DNA of 64,000 nt from Paragorgia papillata (taxonomy: Eukaryota; Cnidaria; Anthozoa; Scleralcyonacea; Coralliidae): the NCBI GenBank assembly GCA_035771165.1, contig JAWNZC010000106.1, forward strand, positions 3,007,501 through 3,071,500, written 5' to 3'. Of the stretch, positions 32,400 to 43,500 are shown one piece after another; position 1 is the first letter of the stretch; each line of letters opens with the position of its first letter. The translations under genes were made by a program, and so were the position numbers. A model generated the notes under the pieces. That model was not told where the DNA came from and made no database searches. It was given only the letters and a program-made list of their open reading frames with translations.

Positions 32400-32884
32400 T
32401 TATTTCAAAAGATGTGCTATGTTTTTCGAAAGGTGTATTCCTCATAAAGATGTGTCACTCAAAAGGTGTCTTATTCTTAAGAAGGTGTGTTATTGTGAAA
32501 GGTGTGTTTTTTATAAGATGTGTTAATCAAAAGGTGTGTTATTCTTAAGAAGGTGTGTTAGTGTAAAAGGTGTGTTTTTCGCAAAGGTGTGTTTTCGACC
32601 CAAGGTGTGTTAAAAATAACACACCTTAGTTTTGACAAGGTGTGTTAGTCAAAAGTGTTATTAGAAGGTGTGTTACAAAACACACCCAGGTGTGTAAATC
32701 AGCACACCAAGGTGTGTAAATTAACACACTTTGGTGTGTTTTTTAACACACCATGGTGTGTTAAAAAACACACCATGGTGTGTTAAAAAAAATACACACC
32801 AAAACGTGTGTTCAAAAATAACACACCTTGGTGTGTTAATTTACACACCTTGGTGTGTTATTTAACACACCTTTTTTTAGAGTG
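32400..32884. repeat. GGTGTGTT array, right end of inner element
   Basis: Direct GAAAGGTGTGTT-like units turning palindromic (AACACACCATGGTGTGTT) toward the tip, mirroring the left end. Confidence 0.85.
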
Positions 32885-32886
32885 TA

Positions 32887-33560
32887 CATGTAAACTACCA
32901 ATTCCAGACAATCCAGGGTAAAATCTGTCAAATTCACTTGGTGAGCAAATAAGATAACATATTCCTGCATAATCAATGTTAAGGCGAGATGGCACATCTC
33001 TTTGCCGCCCTGGACAAATGGCACATTTAATACAGGTAGCAGAATTATGCAGTGATTTGTTTCTATTTTAACCATGTGTAATTGTAAGAGTGATCAGAAA
33101 TTTAAGAATACACCTGGATGTACGTGTACATGTAAACTACCCAATTCCAGACTATCCAGGATAAAATCTGTCAAATTCACTTGGTGAGCAAATAAGATAA
33201 CATATTTCTGCATAATCAATGTTAAGGTGAGATGGCCCATCTCTTAGCCGCCCTGGACAAATGGCACATTTGATACAGGTAGCAGCATTATGCAGTGATT
33301 TGTTTCTATTTTAACCATGTGTTAGTGTAAGAGTGATCAGAAAATCCAGAAATTTAAGAATTTGAAATGTGCGTACACCTAATTCCAGACAATCCAGACC
33401 TGGGTAAAATCTGTCAAATTCACTTGGTGAGCAAATACAGTAAGATAACATATTTCTGCATAATCAATGTTAAGGCGAGATGGCACATCTCTTAGCTGCC
33501 CTGGCAAATGGCTCATTTGATACAGGTATTGTACACTGTAACAGCATTATGCAGTGGTTT
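32887..33560. repeat. About 240-bp tandem repeat, three units
   Basis: Continuation of the 26731-27218 tandem, with units near 32890, 33136 and 33377. The unit boundary at 33105-33147 preserves the empty site of the inner element. Confidence 0.88.
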
Positions 33561-33763
33561 GTGTCTTTCCCAACCATATGTTACACTTATTATTGAACCA
33601 CCTATGCATGCTGAGGGCTCCCCATTTAATGAGTAAAATTGTCTGGCAGTAGACAGAGTAAAATAGGAAAGCTGCTGTTTTTAGCCGGCTTAGCCAGGAA
33701 TGGGTTAATATATACCCACTGCTAGAAGTAATAGTCTGAAAACATCTTCTCTTAAATTTCTAG

Positions 33764-33986
33764 CCTGCTGCATCAGCAATCCCTGAAAAACGGAAATGCT
33801 TTTCCAGGGAAAATGGTGGATGTCATATCAACTTACTTTGTATTTGATGCGAGCTACCCTGATATCATGTCAGGAATTCTTTTTTTCCTGCAAGACGTTG
33901 CTTTAGAAATTAAGGACAATGTATTTAGAGGAACTAAATACTCAACTTTCATGGCTGAACTTCGAAATGATGTCCATACTATTTAA
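33764..33986 (+). CDS. Exon-like coding piece (73 aa to stop) in the outer TA element
   Basis: Preceded by a polypyrimidine-rich acceptor (CTTAAATTTCTAG), it reads LLHQQSLKNGNAFPGKMVDV, then ISTYFVFDASYPDIMSGILF, then FLQDVALEIKD and on to TAA at 33984-33986. Codon use is orderly and an AATAAA follows at 33987-33992 as a possible poly(A) signal. The YFVFD..YP......L.FLQ pattern recalls the C-terminal end of large uncharacterised, SAM-domain-associated proteins of fish and cnidarians; this is from memory and weak. It is antisense to SNX25. It may be a captured host exon or part of the element. Confidence 0.5.
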
Positions 33987-34124
33987 ATAAAATATATGAA
34001 CTAGGAAACAAATTGCTTTTATAACGTACTTCATAGTTTTAGTATTGTATAGATATTTTTTGAAATTAATTAAATATTTTCTAATACATTTTTTCAGTTT
34101 AACTCTTTATTTATTTATTCATCA

Positions 34125-34624
34125 GATCTTAAGGTGTGTTACACTAACACATCTTAAGGTGTGTTACACTAACACATCTTATATAAGGTGTGTTACACTA
34201 ACACATCTCTTAAGGTGTGTTACACTAACACATCTCTTAAGGTGTGTTACACTAACACATCTTATATAAGGTGTGTTACACTAATACATCTTATATAAGG
34301 TGTGTTACACTAACACATCTCTTAAGGTGTGTTACACTAACACATCTCTTAAGGTGTGTTACACTAACACACCTCTTGAGGTGTGTTACACTAACACATC
34401 GTAAGGTGTGTTACACTAACACATCTTAAGGTGTGTTAAACTAACACATCTTAAGGTGTGTTAAACTAACACATCTTAAGGTGTGTTACATTAACACACC
34501 AAGGTGTGTTCGTTAACACACCAAGATGTGTTAAATAACACACCTTTTTATAAAACACACCTTAAGGTGTGTTATATTCTGGACAAGAAAAGTGTGTTGT
34601 TTTAACACACCTTGTTTTAAAGTG
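34125..34624. repeat. AAGGTGTGTTACACTAACACATC array, right end of outer element
   Basis: About 14 units of 24-30 bp, each a near palindrome (GTGTGTTACACTAACACA). The plus-strand frame 34045-34269 is a repeat artefact. Confidence 0.9.
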
Positions 34625-34639
34625 TAAGAGACGGAAACT

Positions 34640-37600
34640 CTAAACAAATACCAAACCAAATCAAATCAAACCATGATAAATGTGAATAAAGAAATCGTCC
34701 TCAGTCCCCGGCAGGCCCTAAACGGCCAGAGAGTGCAAGGAATCCCCGGGTTCAGTGCCATTACTCCTGAAGTGATTAGGAGATCACAGCGGGAGTATCA
34801 TCGACGAAAATAGTCCCGACAAGAAAACAGTGAACTGGTAAAATGCTGGCTTCATGCAAGCCCAGATAGACGAGGGTTTCGCAAGAGACTTTATGACAAG
34901 TGGAGGGAAATATACCCTGACCGCAATGATTACGAGCACAAACTTGCTGGACAAGTACGAGCGATCATGAAATTGAGGAAATGAAAAGAAAACTCAGACA
35001 TCAACGCCATGAGAATCATGAGTCAAACCAGCAGGATAATACTGAGGAGAACGCATCAACCAGAGATCCTCCAAACTCAACCCTTGATCATCAAGATAAC
35101 GTAAAGACTAACAGAACAACACCAACGACACTAAAGAAAATACCGATGTAGGTCTTGACACCACCAGAGACTTAACAGAACGACAGGAAATGCTCAAGAG
35201 AAAAATTGAGCAGTATATGGAAACACCTCAATCTGATCGACAAAGGCTGCCTAAACTTAGTAAAGTGTGTTCTACCACTGTGGCACAAATCACTGAAGAA
35301 GTAAACGAACTGTGCAAGCATATTAGGACAAGTACATTGGATGATACCAACAGTTTGGTATATCATGCAGTTGCAAAAGTCGTAACGGAAGAATGTGGTG
35401 CAAATTAACCCATGCCAAAAGAGCTGAAAGACGAGAACCGCCGTGGAAGTTTCGACTGATGAAAAAGCTCCAAAAGTTGAGAGCCGATCACAGCAGACTG
35501 GAAGAGATGAGGAAAGGAAAACTTAAAAACATAAAAGTGAAAAGGGAACTCCACAAGAGATGCCATCTGGATGGAAAAGACCACTTAATAGTTATAAAAG
35601 AGATTAAACAACTCATTACAGCAACCACTAAAAAAGATTTAACGATTCCAACGACGGGTGGATCAGTACAGGAAAAACAAGATCAAATATGACAAATCTC
35701 GTATCATCAGTGAGATTAAAATAGACACTCGTGACCAGACCGATGATGATGCCGAGTGGTTGAGAGACATGCACTGAAGAAGAATTGGCAAACATCAATC
35801 AACAGGAGAAAGTCATCATTAAGAAAGAGAAGCCACTCAAACAGCTATAGGATATGATTCATGGCTATTGGCGGAAAAAGCTCACCCATGGTGCATGCAC
35901 GAGTGGCCCACGGAAGACCGTACAAACCTCATCCAAAAGAGCAAGGTAAAAGGTTTAATTCCTTCAAACTATAGACCTATAACATGCCTGTGCACATTAT
36001 GGAAGATCTTGACAGGGTTTATCTCAAATGATGTGTATGACCATCTGGAAAGCCAGAATGTAATTCCAATTGAACAGATAGGATGTCGTAAGAGAAACCG
36101 CGGAAAAAAAGATCAGCTACTGATTGAAAAGCTACTGCTATTCGACAGCCGGAAGAAAAACAAAAACCTAGAAATTGTCTGGATAGATTACAACAAGGCA
36201 TATGACACTGTTCCACACAGAGTTGAATTAGAAAATGTCTACGAATGTACACGGTTAGTGACAACGTAGTTAGTTTCATGCACCAAGCCATAAAGATTTG
36301 GCAGACTCAGCTGTGGTGCGGAAATGACCATCTATAGGAAAAGTAAACATTAAACGCGGCATTTTTCAAGGTGACTCGTTCTCACCTGTTATGTTATGTC
36401 GATTATCCTGAACAACATGAAGGCAGGATACACACTATCAGGGGGCATTAAAATCAATCATTTGTTATATAAGGATGATCTCAAGCTTATTGAAGAAAAC
36501 ACCAACAGAAATTGAGAGTCTTACTCACACTGTTAGAGTCTTCTCTGAAGACACTGGAATGGACTTCGGTGTTGAAAAATGTGCTACCCTATCCATCAAA
36601 AGGGGAAAGAGAGCGGAGACATCAGGCGTTGATATGCCATCGGGTGACCATTAGGGCCCTGGAGGAGGAAGGCGCATACAAATACCTTGGGGGATATTAG
36701 AAGCAGACAACATCAAGCATAATGATATGAAACATATCAAAAAAGAGTATCTGACACGTTGCCGCCAGGCACTCAAGTCCCACTTCTATGCTCGTAATAA
36801 GATTGATACCATCAACATGTATGCAGTGGCAGTGATCAGATATTCTACAGGCATCATCAACTGGATGATTGAGGAATTAAATAACTTGGACCGCAAGACT
36901 CCAAAAATCTTATAATCTTACTATCTTATCTTATCTTTTCTCTCTTGTATGGCGCACACCATCCCAAGGTCATAGAAGACTCTACCTTCCTCGTGGAAAA
37001 GGAGGCAGAGGTCTTAATGGTATCCGAGATGCAGTGGAAAAGGAGATCGATGGAAACCTTTCCTAAAGAAAGTTAAGGAAGCTAACCTGCTAAGATAACC
37101 CGGTCTCTGAACGAGAAAAAAGTTGAAGCTTCGAGAGATAAACCATTCCATGGAAACTTCCTCCTCATAGCAGAAGGTGGCCACCAGGAAATGGAAAGAA
37201 ACTTTCGTTGGCTGACAAAGGGATGGCTGAAGATCACTTCCGAAGCCTTGATTGTGGCTGCTCAAAAACCAAGCCCTAACCACAAGAAACATCCAAGCTT
37301 CTGTATGGAAAATATGGATTCGACAGATCTGAACACCATTGGCAACACCAGGTAATTTCTCGAGAATGAGAAAAGTAAAATCCTCTGGGATTTTAACATC
37401 TATACCGATCATACCATGCATCACCGCCGACCAGATATGGTAGTAGTTGACAAAGCAGAAGCCACTATCAAGATTATCGACATCGCGGTCCCATACGACG
37501 CCAACACCGAAGACAAGTATGGAGACAAGATTGACCGTTACAAAGACTTGGCCATAGAACTCTCCCAACTTTGGCAGAAAAGACCCAATATCATCCCTAT

Positions 37601-37895
37601 AATTGTAGGAGCTTTAGGGTAGATAAAGGAAAATATCCAAAGAGCCCTCCAACATCTAGACATCGAGCATGAATGTCATAGTGACAATATCCAGAAGACG
37701 GCAGTCCTGGCCTCAGCGTACATCTTACGGAGGTTCTTATCCTGCTAGGCTCAGAGGACTGGTTGTCCACTGCCTAGTGAGTGCCCCAACCAGTGCGTAT
37801 TATGTAATGAGAGAGTCGTAATACTAACACCAACACCAACACCAACACCAACACCAACACCAACACCAACACTAACACTAACACTAACACTAAAT
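34640..37895 (+). pseudogene. REL-group LINE, near full length but broken, copy 2
   Basis: The order of recognisable parts is: N-terminal RRGFRKRLYDKWREIYP and LAGQVRAIM (34880-34980), basic coiled segments (35190-35690), RT core NYRPITCLCTLWK, GCRKRNRGKKDQLLIEK, VWIDYNKAYDTVPH (35868-36230), FQGDSFSP (36367), LLYKDDLKL (36462-36490; YMDD is YKDD here), INMYAVAVIRYSTGI (36810), and the C-terminal endonuclease ILWDFNIYTD...HHRRPDMVVVDK with IIDIAVPYDAN (37385-37510). Stops and frameshifts break it at least eight times. It ends in (CAACAC)n/(TAACAC)n at 37829-37894, a LINE tail. Same superfamily as copy 1 at 7.6 kb. Confidence 0.88.
37829..37894 (+). repeat. LINE 3' tail (AACACC)n(AACACT)n
   Basis: About seven AACACC and four AACACT hexamers right after the last LINE coding part. 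Short tandem tails of this sort form at LINE 3' ends during target-primed reverse transcription. Confidence 0.85.
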
Positions 37896-38084
37896 GATAG
37901 TTTTCAAATACCTATATATATAAATACCTTTTCAAAACAGATTTAAGGGAAAATCCAGATTTCTTTTCAACAGGACTATAATAAGCGAGAGAAAAATGTT
38001 AAGGATGTAATTACGACGTTCTGACATACACAATAAGATCTGGATAAGCCAAAATAGAAAGATTATAACAAACTGACAACTTAC

Positions 38085-38173
38085 GCTGCGATCTGTTTCA
38101 GGTTTTCTAAACTAGGGCATAAAAATTGGTAAAGTTCTTCATTTAAAGAAAGTGTTTCATCTTCGAGAAGCAT
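38085..38173 (-). CDS. SNX25: SNX25-like exon: end of PX domain
   Basis: This exon is 89 nt, with acceptor TTTTAATCAG and donor GTAAGT. Phase 0 at the start fits the preceding exon, and it ends with two bases of a codon. It reads MLLEDETLSLNEELYQFLCP then SLENLKQIA. The LNEELY.FL.PS...LK segment is the typical C-terminal end of the PX domain in SNX13/25-type proteins. The 15-kb intron that follows holds the Penelope remnants, the nested TA/hAT elements and a LINE. The exon and its splice sites look intact. Confidence 0.85.
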
Positions 38174-38794
38174 CTGATTAAAATAAAATAAACAACGTGT
38201 AACTAGCAAACATATATCTATACAAAAAAGGCTTTCGCAGTGTTATCTTCATATTTTCTAGTTTTATTCAATTTTCTGAATGATTCAAGTTCATCGATAT
38301 CTCACTTTACACAAGAAGTGACGTGCAGAAAATTATTTAACTAAGACTGTTGAACCAACTTCGTCATCAACTATGATTTCAGAAACAGATAAGGTGAATC
38401 AGCTTGAAATATTACACCGATTTTGACATCATTGCTGGAATCCAATCTTCAAACAAAGCCGACATAGGTAAGCAGAATATAGCATCATCTCTTAGCATCT
38501 CCTCCATCAGTCAAACGTATTTTAATTCCAACGTCATTGCGACTTTTAATAGCGTATAGTATGATGCAAATTCATCTAATTTGGCGCAAGGAATTATCGC
38601 GGTATCTAGATTGAAACAACCGTGATCTCCCGGTCAGATCCCGCAATATATCCCAAGACACCAGGGTGAAGTTTACTAAACTGCAATGCTAGTACTGTAG
38701 CTAATATGAATATTAAGATAAAAATTTCGTCCAAATGGTCAAGTATAGAAACAAAACACTGAATAAAAGCAATAAACTTATGAAATAGTAGAAT

Positions 38795-40008
38795 TGAGTG
38801 CTTATGACACGAAAATCAAGTCATGTCTTATTTGAAAGAACACTTAAAATGACACAGTAACACATTTTGCAGTTTGGGGTTTCTTCCTTCGTTTCTGAGA
38901 TATTTCAGTTTGTTTGATATTAAATTGATACCTATTGCCAAACAAAATGACTTGACATCCTACATGTTTGGTGTTGTGGGAAGAACACGCACATATGCTT
39001 CCTTCGAATTAAGTTTGATTTAATAAAATCAAAGATATAAAACCTTCTCCGATAAGTCGTTCTGCACGTTACACCATGTGACATTTAAAGTGCATATACG
39101 AGAATTTTCTCTTTTTTCCTAAAAATCGGCCGTATCGAGACGATTCTAATGATATATAACATACCTTAAAGGGATAAAAACTTATGGAGAAAGCTTGTTC
39201 CAAACATGAGTTTTTCAAAACATGGCCGAGAGAAAAGAGTCTGAGTCGGAATAACGCTGATGACGTCAAATCGGGACAAGCTGTAATCGACGACTACAGT
39301 TGTTTACTTGGTTTTACCGATGCAACTGCGGACAAAATGCCTTCGCAATGCGTTGTATACGGGTGTTCCAACAGGCCAGACCTTCAAAATGGTATAATAC
39401 TGCATAAGATAACTTATGCTGATGATTTGAAACCGGAGGCAAGAGAAAGACAGCAACGTTGGACAGATTTTGTTAGAAAACTTGGTTTGCCAGGACAAAC
39501 GAAGGTCTACATTCTGTGGCTAAAGAGAGATGGCATTGGAATAACCTCCTATTCATCCGTATTTATCGCAGATGATCGCGAAGAAGAACTTTCAGGGCGA
39601 GCGGCAAGAGCGAACAATGCAGGGTGAGAAATGAACACACTTTGCACGTTTTAAATAATTGTTATCATAAACAATGAGCCAGTGTAAATAACTATTTTAG
39701 ATTGAAATTTGCATACTAAGTCCCGATTTGACGTCATCACCATTACTCGGACTCAGACTCTTTTCTCCCGGCCATGTTTTGGAAAAAACATTTTTTGGCT
39801 ATGCTTGATGCAAGATATCCGTCGAGAAGTTTTTATCCGTTTAGGGTATGTTATATATCGTGACAATCGTCTCGATAAATTCTCGTATATGCACTTTAAA
39901 TATCACACAAACTGAAATATGTCAAAAACGAAGCATGGTAAGATGTTACTAGATTAGTGTTCTTTCAAATAAGACAAAGTTAATTTTCTTGTCATAGGCA
40001 CTTTAAGG
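38795..40008. mobile_element. Foldback element with long imperfect inverted repeats and a THAP fragment
   Basis: Outer ends AGTGCTTATGACACGAAAA (left) and TTTTCTTGTCATAGGCACT (right). The arms then match in blocks: TCTTATTTGAAAGAACACT, GAGATATTTCAGTTTG-like, CGTATATGCACTTTAAAT-like, GAGAAAAGAGTCTGAGTC. The left arm has about 115 bp not found on the right. The centre carries a THAP-domain reading frame, which suggests a P-element-like (THAP transposase) origin. No clear 8-bp target duplication was found. Confidence 0.7.
39337..39627 (+). pseudogene. THAP-domain N-terminal fragment
   Basis: From ATG at 39337 it reads MPSQCVVYGCSNRPDLQNGI, then ILHKI and RQQRWTDFVRKLGLPGQ. This is the first half of a C2CH THAP zinc finger: the Cys pair at residues 5 and 10 and the conserved Trp. 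The expected C-x2-H second half is not readable after residue 55, where a frameshift is likely. THAP domains are DNA-binding modules of P-element transposases and related host proteins. Its position between long inverted arms favours a transposase remnant. Confidence 0.7.
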
Positions 40009-40413
40009 TTGAGAATGAATTTTTTACGTTTTTGCTCCATTTTCTTAAACTCCCGTGCTTTTGGATCCTGGACAAAATTTATCCCGGGCAAACGGGATGT
40101 CCGACTTATATAAACACGCCTTAATAAAGTCGTGCTTAGACTGCAACAAGTCCCGTGAAGTCTTCTCATCTTTTTCATAACGTTGGTAACGGCTAATATT
40201 AAAAGTGGTACACGATACAGAGATACAACGATACAGCGATACAGCTTAGACTGGTACAAATTTTAAACCGGGTGTAAACTAAGCTGTAACTTGTAAACGT
40301 CATGGCAAACGATTATTATTTGTACAATGGTTTGAAATGCTTTCATGACGACTTTGAAACATCTGTCACTGTATAGTAAAAAAATGTATAATAAAAAAAC
40401 ATAGTTTTCCCAC

Positions 40414-40524
40414 CTGCAGATAGTCTTCGAAAACAATTTTGGATTTGTTTAAAAAATCGTCATCAAAATGCTTAAACCATTTCTTGCTAGGCAACGGAAG
40501 CTCTTTCTTGAGACGATTACAGCA
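40414..40524 (-). CDS. SNX25: SNX25-like exon: PX domain, C-terminal helix region
   Basis: This exon is 111 nt, phase 0 to 0 (37 codons). The acceptor TTTTAG precedes it on the minus strand and the donor GTGGGA follows. It reads LKKELPLPSKKWFKHFDDDF then LNKSKIVFEDYLQ. The PSKK...FDDDFL.KSK...YLQ pattern is the conserved membrane-proximal and last-helix part of PX domains in the SNX13/19/25 group, which bind phosphoinositides on endosomes. It is the most upstream exon in the window. Upstream on the minus strand there is only 16-bp satellite and a retrotransposon, so the preceding exon is more than 23 kb away. Confidence 0.85.
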
Positions 40525-40539
40525 CTAAAATGAAAAAAG

Positions 40540-43500
40540 TAGCTGCCAATAAACACTGAAATAGAATCATGAATGAATAAAATCACTAGGTAATAAAATC
40601 AATCACTAGCCAATAAAATCAATAGCCTAAAAATCACTAGCCAATAAAAATCACTAGCCAATTAAATCAATAGCCACTAAAATCACTAGCCAATATAAAA
40701 TTACCAGCCAATAAAAATCATCAGCCAATAAAATTCACCAGCCAATAAAAATCACCAGCCAATAAAAATTACTAACCAATAAAATCAATAACCAATAAAA
40801 TGACTAGCCAATAAAATCACTAGCCACTAAAATCACTAGCTAATAAAATCACTAGCCAAAAAAATCACTAGCCACTAAAATCACCAGCCAATAAAATCAC
40901 TAGTCAATAAAATCACTAGCCAATAAAATCACTAGCCAATAAAATCACTAACCAATAAAATCACTAGTCAATAAAATCACTAGCCAAAAAAATCTCTAGC
41001 CAATAAAATCACTAACCAATAAAATCACTAGCCAATAAAATCACTAGCCAATAAAATCACTAACCAATAAAATCACTAGCCAATAAAATCACTAGTCAAT
41101 AAAATCACCAGCCAATAAAATCACCAGCCAATAAAATCACTAGTCAATAAAATCACCAGCCAATAAAATCACTAGTCAATAAAATCACTAGCCAATAAAA
41201 ATTACTAACCAATAAAATCAATAACCAATAAAATGACTAGCCAATAAAATCACTAGCCACTAAAATCACTAGCTAATAAAATCACTAGCCAAAAAAATCA
41301 CTAGCCAATAAAATCACTAGCCAAAAAAATCACTAGCCAATAAAATCATTAGCTAATAAAATCACTAGCCACTAAAATCACTAGCCAATAAAATCACTAG
41401 TCAAAAAAATCACTAGCCAATAAAATCATTAGCTAATAAAATCACCAGCCAATAAAATCACTAGCCACTAAAATCACTAGCCAATAAAATCACTAGCCAA
41501 AAAAATCACTAGCCAATAAAATCACTAGCCAATAAAATCACTTACGAAAAAAATCACTAGCCAATAAAATCACTATAACCACTAAAATCACCAGCCAATA
41601 AAATCACTAGTCAATAAAATCACTAGTCAATAAAATCACTAGCCAATAAAATCACAAGCCAATAAAATCACTAACCAATAAAATCGCTAGTCAATAAAAT
41701 CACTAGCCAATAAAATCACTAGCCAATAAAATCACTAACTAATAAAATCACTAGCCAATAAAATCACTAGTCAATAAAATCACCAGCCAATAAAATCACT
41801 AGCCACTAAAATCACTAGCCAATAAAATCACTAGCCAAAAAAATCACTAGCCAATAAAATCACTAGCCAATAAAATCACTAACGAAAAAAATCACTAGCC
41901 AATAAAATCACTATAACCACTAAAATCACCAGCCAATAAAATCACTAGTCAATAAAATCACTAGTCAATAAAATCACTAGTCAATAAAATCACTAGCCAA
42001 TAAAATCACAAGCCAATAAAATCACTAACCAATAAAATCGCTAGTCAATAAAATCACTAGCCAATAAAATCACTAGCCAATAAAATCACTAACTAATAAA
42101 ATCACTAGCCAATAAAATCACTAGTCAATAAAATCACTAGCCAATAAAATCACTAGCCAATAAAATCACTAGCCAATAAAATCACTAGTCAATAAAATCA
42201 CTACCCAATAAAATCACTAGCCAATAAAATCACCAGCCAATAAAATCACTAGTCAATAAAATCACTAGTCAATAAAATCACTACCCAATAAAATCACTAG
42301 CCAATAAAATCACCAGCCAATAAAATCACTAGTCAATAAAATCACCAGCCGATAAAATAATTAGTCAATAAAATCACTAGCCAATAAAATCACTAGTCAA
42401 TAAAATCAGCAGCCAATAAAATCACTAGTCAATAAAATCACCAGCCAATAAAATGACTAGTCAATAAAATCACCAGCCAATAAAATGACTAGTCAATAAA
42501 ATCACCAGCCAATAAAATCACTAGCCAATAAAATCACTAGTCAATAAAATCACCAGCCAATAAAATCACTAGTCAATAAAATCACCAGCCGATAAAATAA
42601 TTAGTCAATAAAATCACTAGCCAATAAAATCACTAGTCAATAAAATCACTAGTCAATAAAATCACTACCCAATAAAATCACTAGCCAATAAAATCACCAG
42701 CCAATAAAATCACTAGTCAATAAAATCACCAGCCGATAAAATAATTAGTCAATAAAATCACTAGCCAATAAAATCACTAGTCAATAAAATCAGCAGCCAA
42801 TAAAATCACTAGTCAATAAAATCACCAGCCAATAAAATGACTAGTCAATAAAATCACCAGCCAATAAAATGACTAGTCAATAAAATCACCAGCCAATAAA
42901 ATCACTAGCCAATAAAATCACTAGTCAATAAAATCACCAGCCAATAAAATCACTAGTCAATAAAATCACCAGCCGATAAAATAATTAGTCAATAAAATCA
43001 CTAGCCAATAAAATCACTAGTCAATAAAATCAGCAGCCAATAAAATCACTAGTCAATAAAATCACCAGCCAATAAAATGACTAGTCAATAAAATCACCAG
43101 CCAATAAAATGACTAGTCAATAAAATCACCAGCCAATAAAATCACTAGCCAATAAAATCACTAGTCAATAAAATCACCAGCCAATAAAATCACTAGTCAA
43201 TAAAATCACCAGCCAATAAAATGACTAGTCAATAAAATCACCAGCCAATAAAATCACTAGTCAATAAAATCACTAGCCAATAAAATCACTAGTCAATAAA
43301 ATCACTAGCCTTTAATCACTAGTCAAGAAAATCGCTAGTCAATAAAATCACTAACTGCAATGAAATCACTAGCCAATGGAATCACTAGCCACTAAAAATC
43401 ACTAGCTACTAAAAATTACTAGCCACTAAAAATCACTAGCCAATTAAATCGCTAGACACTAAAAATCACTAGCCAATAAAATCACTAACATATAAAATCA

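Larger units (their letters stand above)
27221..32884. mobile_element. Inner TA-flanked element inserted in the 240-bp repeat
   Basis: Ends CACTCTAAAAAAAGGTGTG and CACACCTTTTTTTAGAGTG, bordered by TA at 27219-27220 and 32885-32886. The host sequence ...GGATGTACGTG-TA and TA-CATGTAAACTACC is uninterrupted in a sister repeat unit at 33115-33141, which gives a true empty site and defines the ends to the base. The element is 5.66 kb, carries palindromic GGTGTGTT arrays at both ends, exon-like pieces on the minus strand, a (CAAA)n tract and a complete hAT insertion. Confidence 0.85.
26043..34624. mobile_element. Outer TA-flanked element with palindromic AAGGTGTGTTA arrays
   Basis: Left end CACTCTTAAAACAAGGTGTG, right end CACACCTTGTTTTAAAGTG, each next to TA (26041-26042 and 34625-34626). 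Internal arrays of AACACACC/GGTGTGTT occupy both ends. A tandem of about 240-bp units lies inside and is interrupted by a second element of the same family (27221-32884). A coding exon-like piece lies at 33764-33986. TA duplication and inverted ends suggest a Tc1/mariner-like mechanism, but no transposase is seen. Without the insert it is about 2.9 kb. Confidence 0.75.
920..40524 (-). other. SNX25: Sorting nexin 25-like gene locus, nine exons visible
   Basis: Nine exons on the minus strand, each bounded by AG and GT, join in phase: 40524-40414, 38173-38085, 23100-23058, 17862-17843, 14783-14710, 13397-13331, 7179-7053, 2250-2196 and 972-920. The joined reading gives the C-terminal part of a PX domain, an acidic linker, and a Nexin_C domain with the family motifs RKDSIAEPLY, FELKG, LRRTLIAFVQVTFGRTIN and YYIQTF. 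SNX25-family proteins combine PXA, RGS, PX and Nexin_C domains and act in endosomal trafficking; this is known of the family, not seen here. The 5' exons and the final exon lie outside the window. Introns total about 39 kb and are packed with mobile DNA and satellites. No exon is interrupted, so the gene is probably functional. SNX13 or SNX14 are the alternatives; the linker and Nexin_C pattern fits SNX25 best. Confidence 0.85.

Noticed and set aside
34045..34269. 74-aa plus-strand frame with RCVTLTHL repeats
   Set aside because: Translation of the GGTGTGTTACACTAACACATC array.
37014..37568. 184-aa minus-strand frame
   Set aside because: Shadow of the LINE C-terminal endonuclease, which reads on the plus strand.
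39954..40259. 101-aa minus-strand frame
   Set aside because: Overlaps the right arm of the foldback; no domain recognised and no splice context that fits the host gene.
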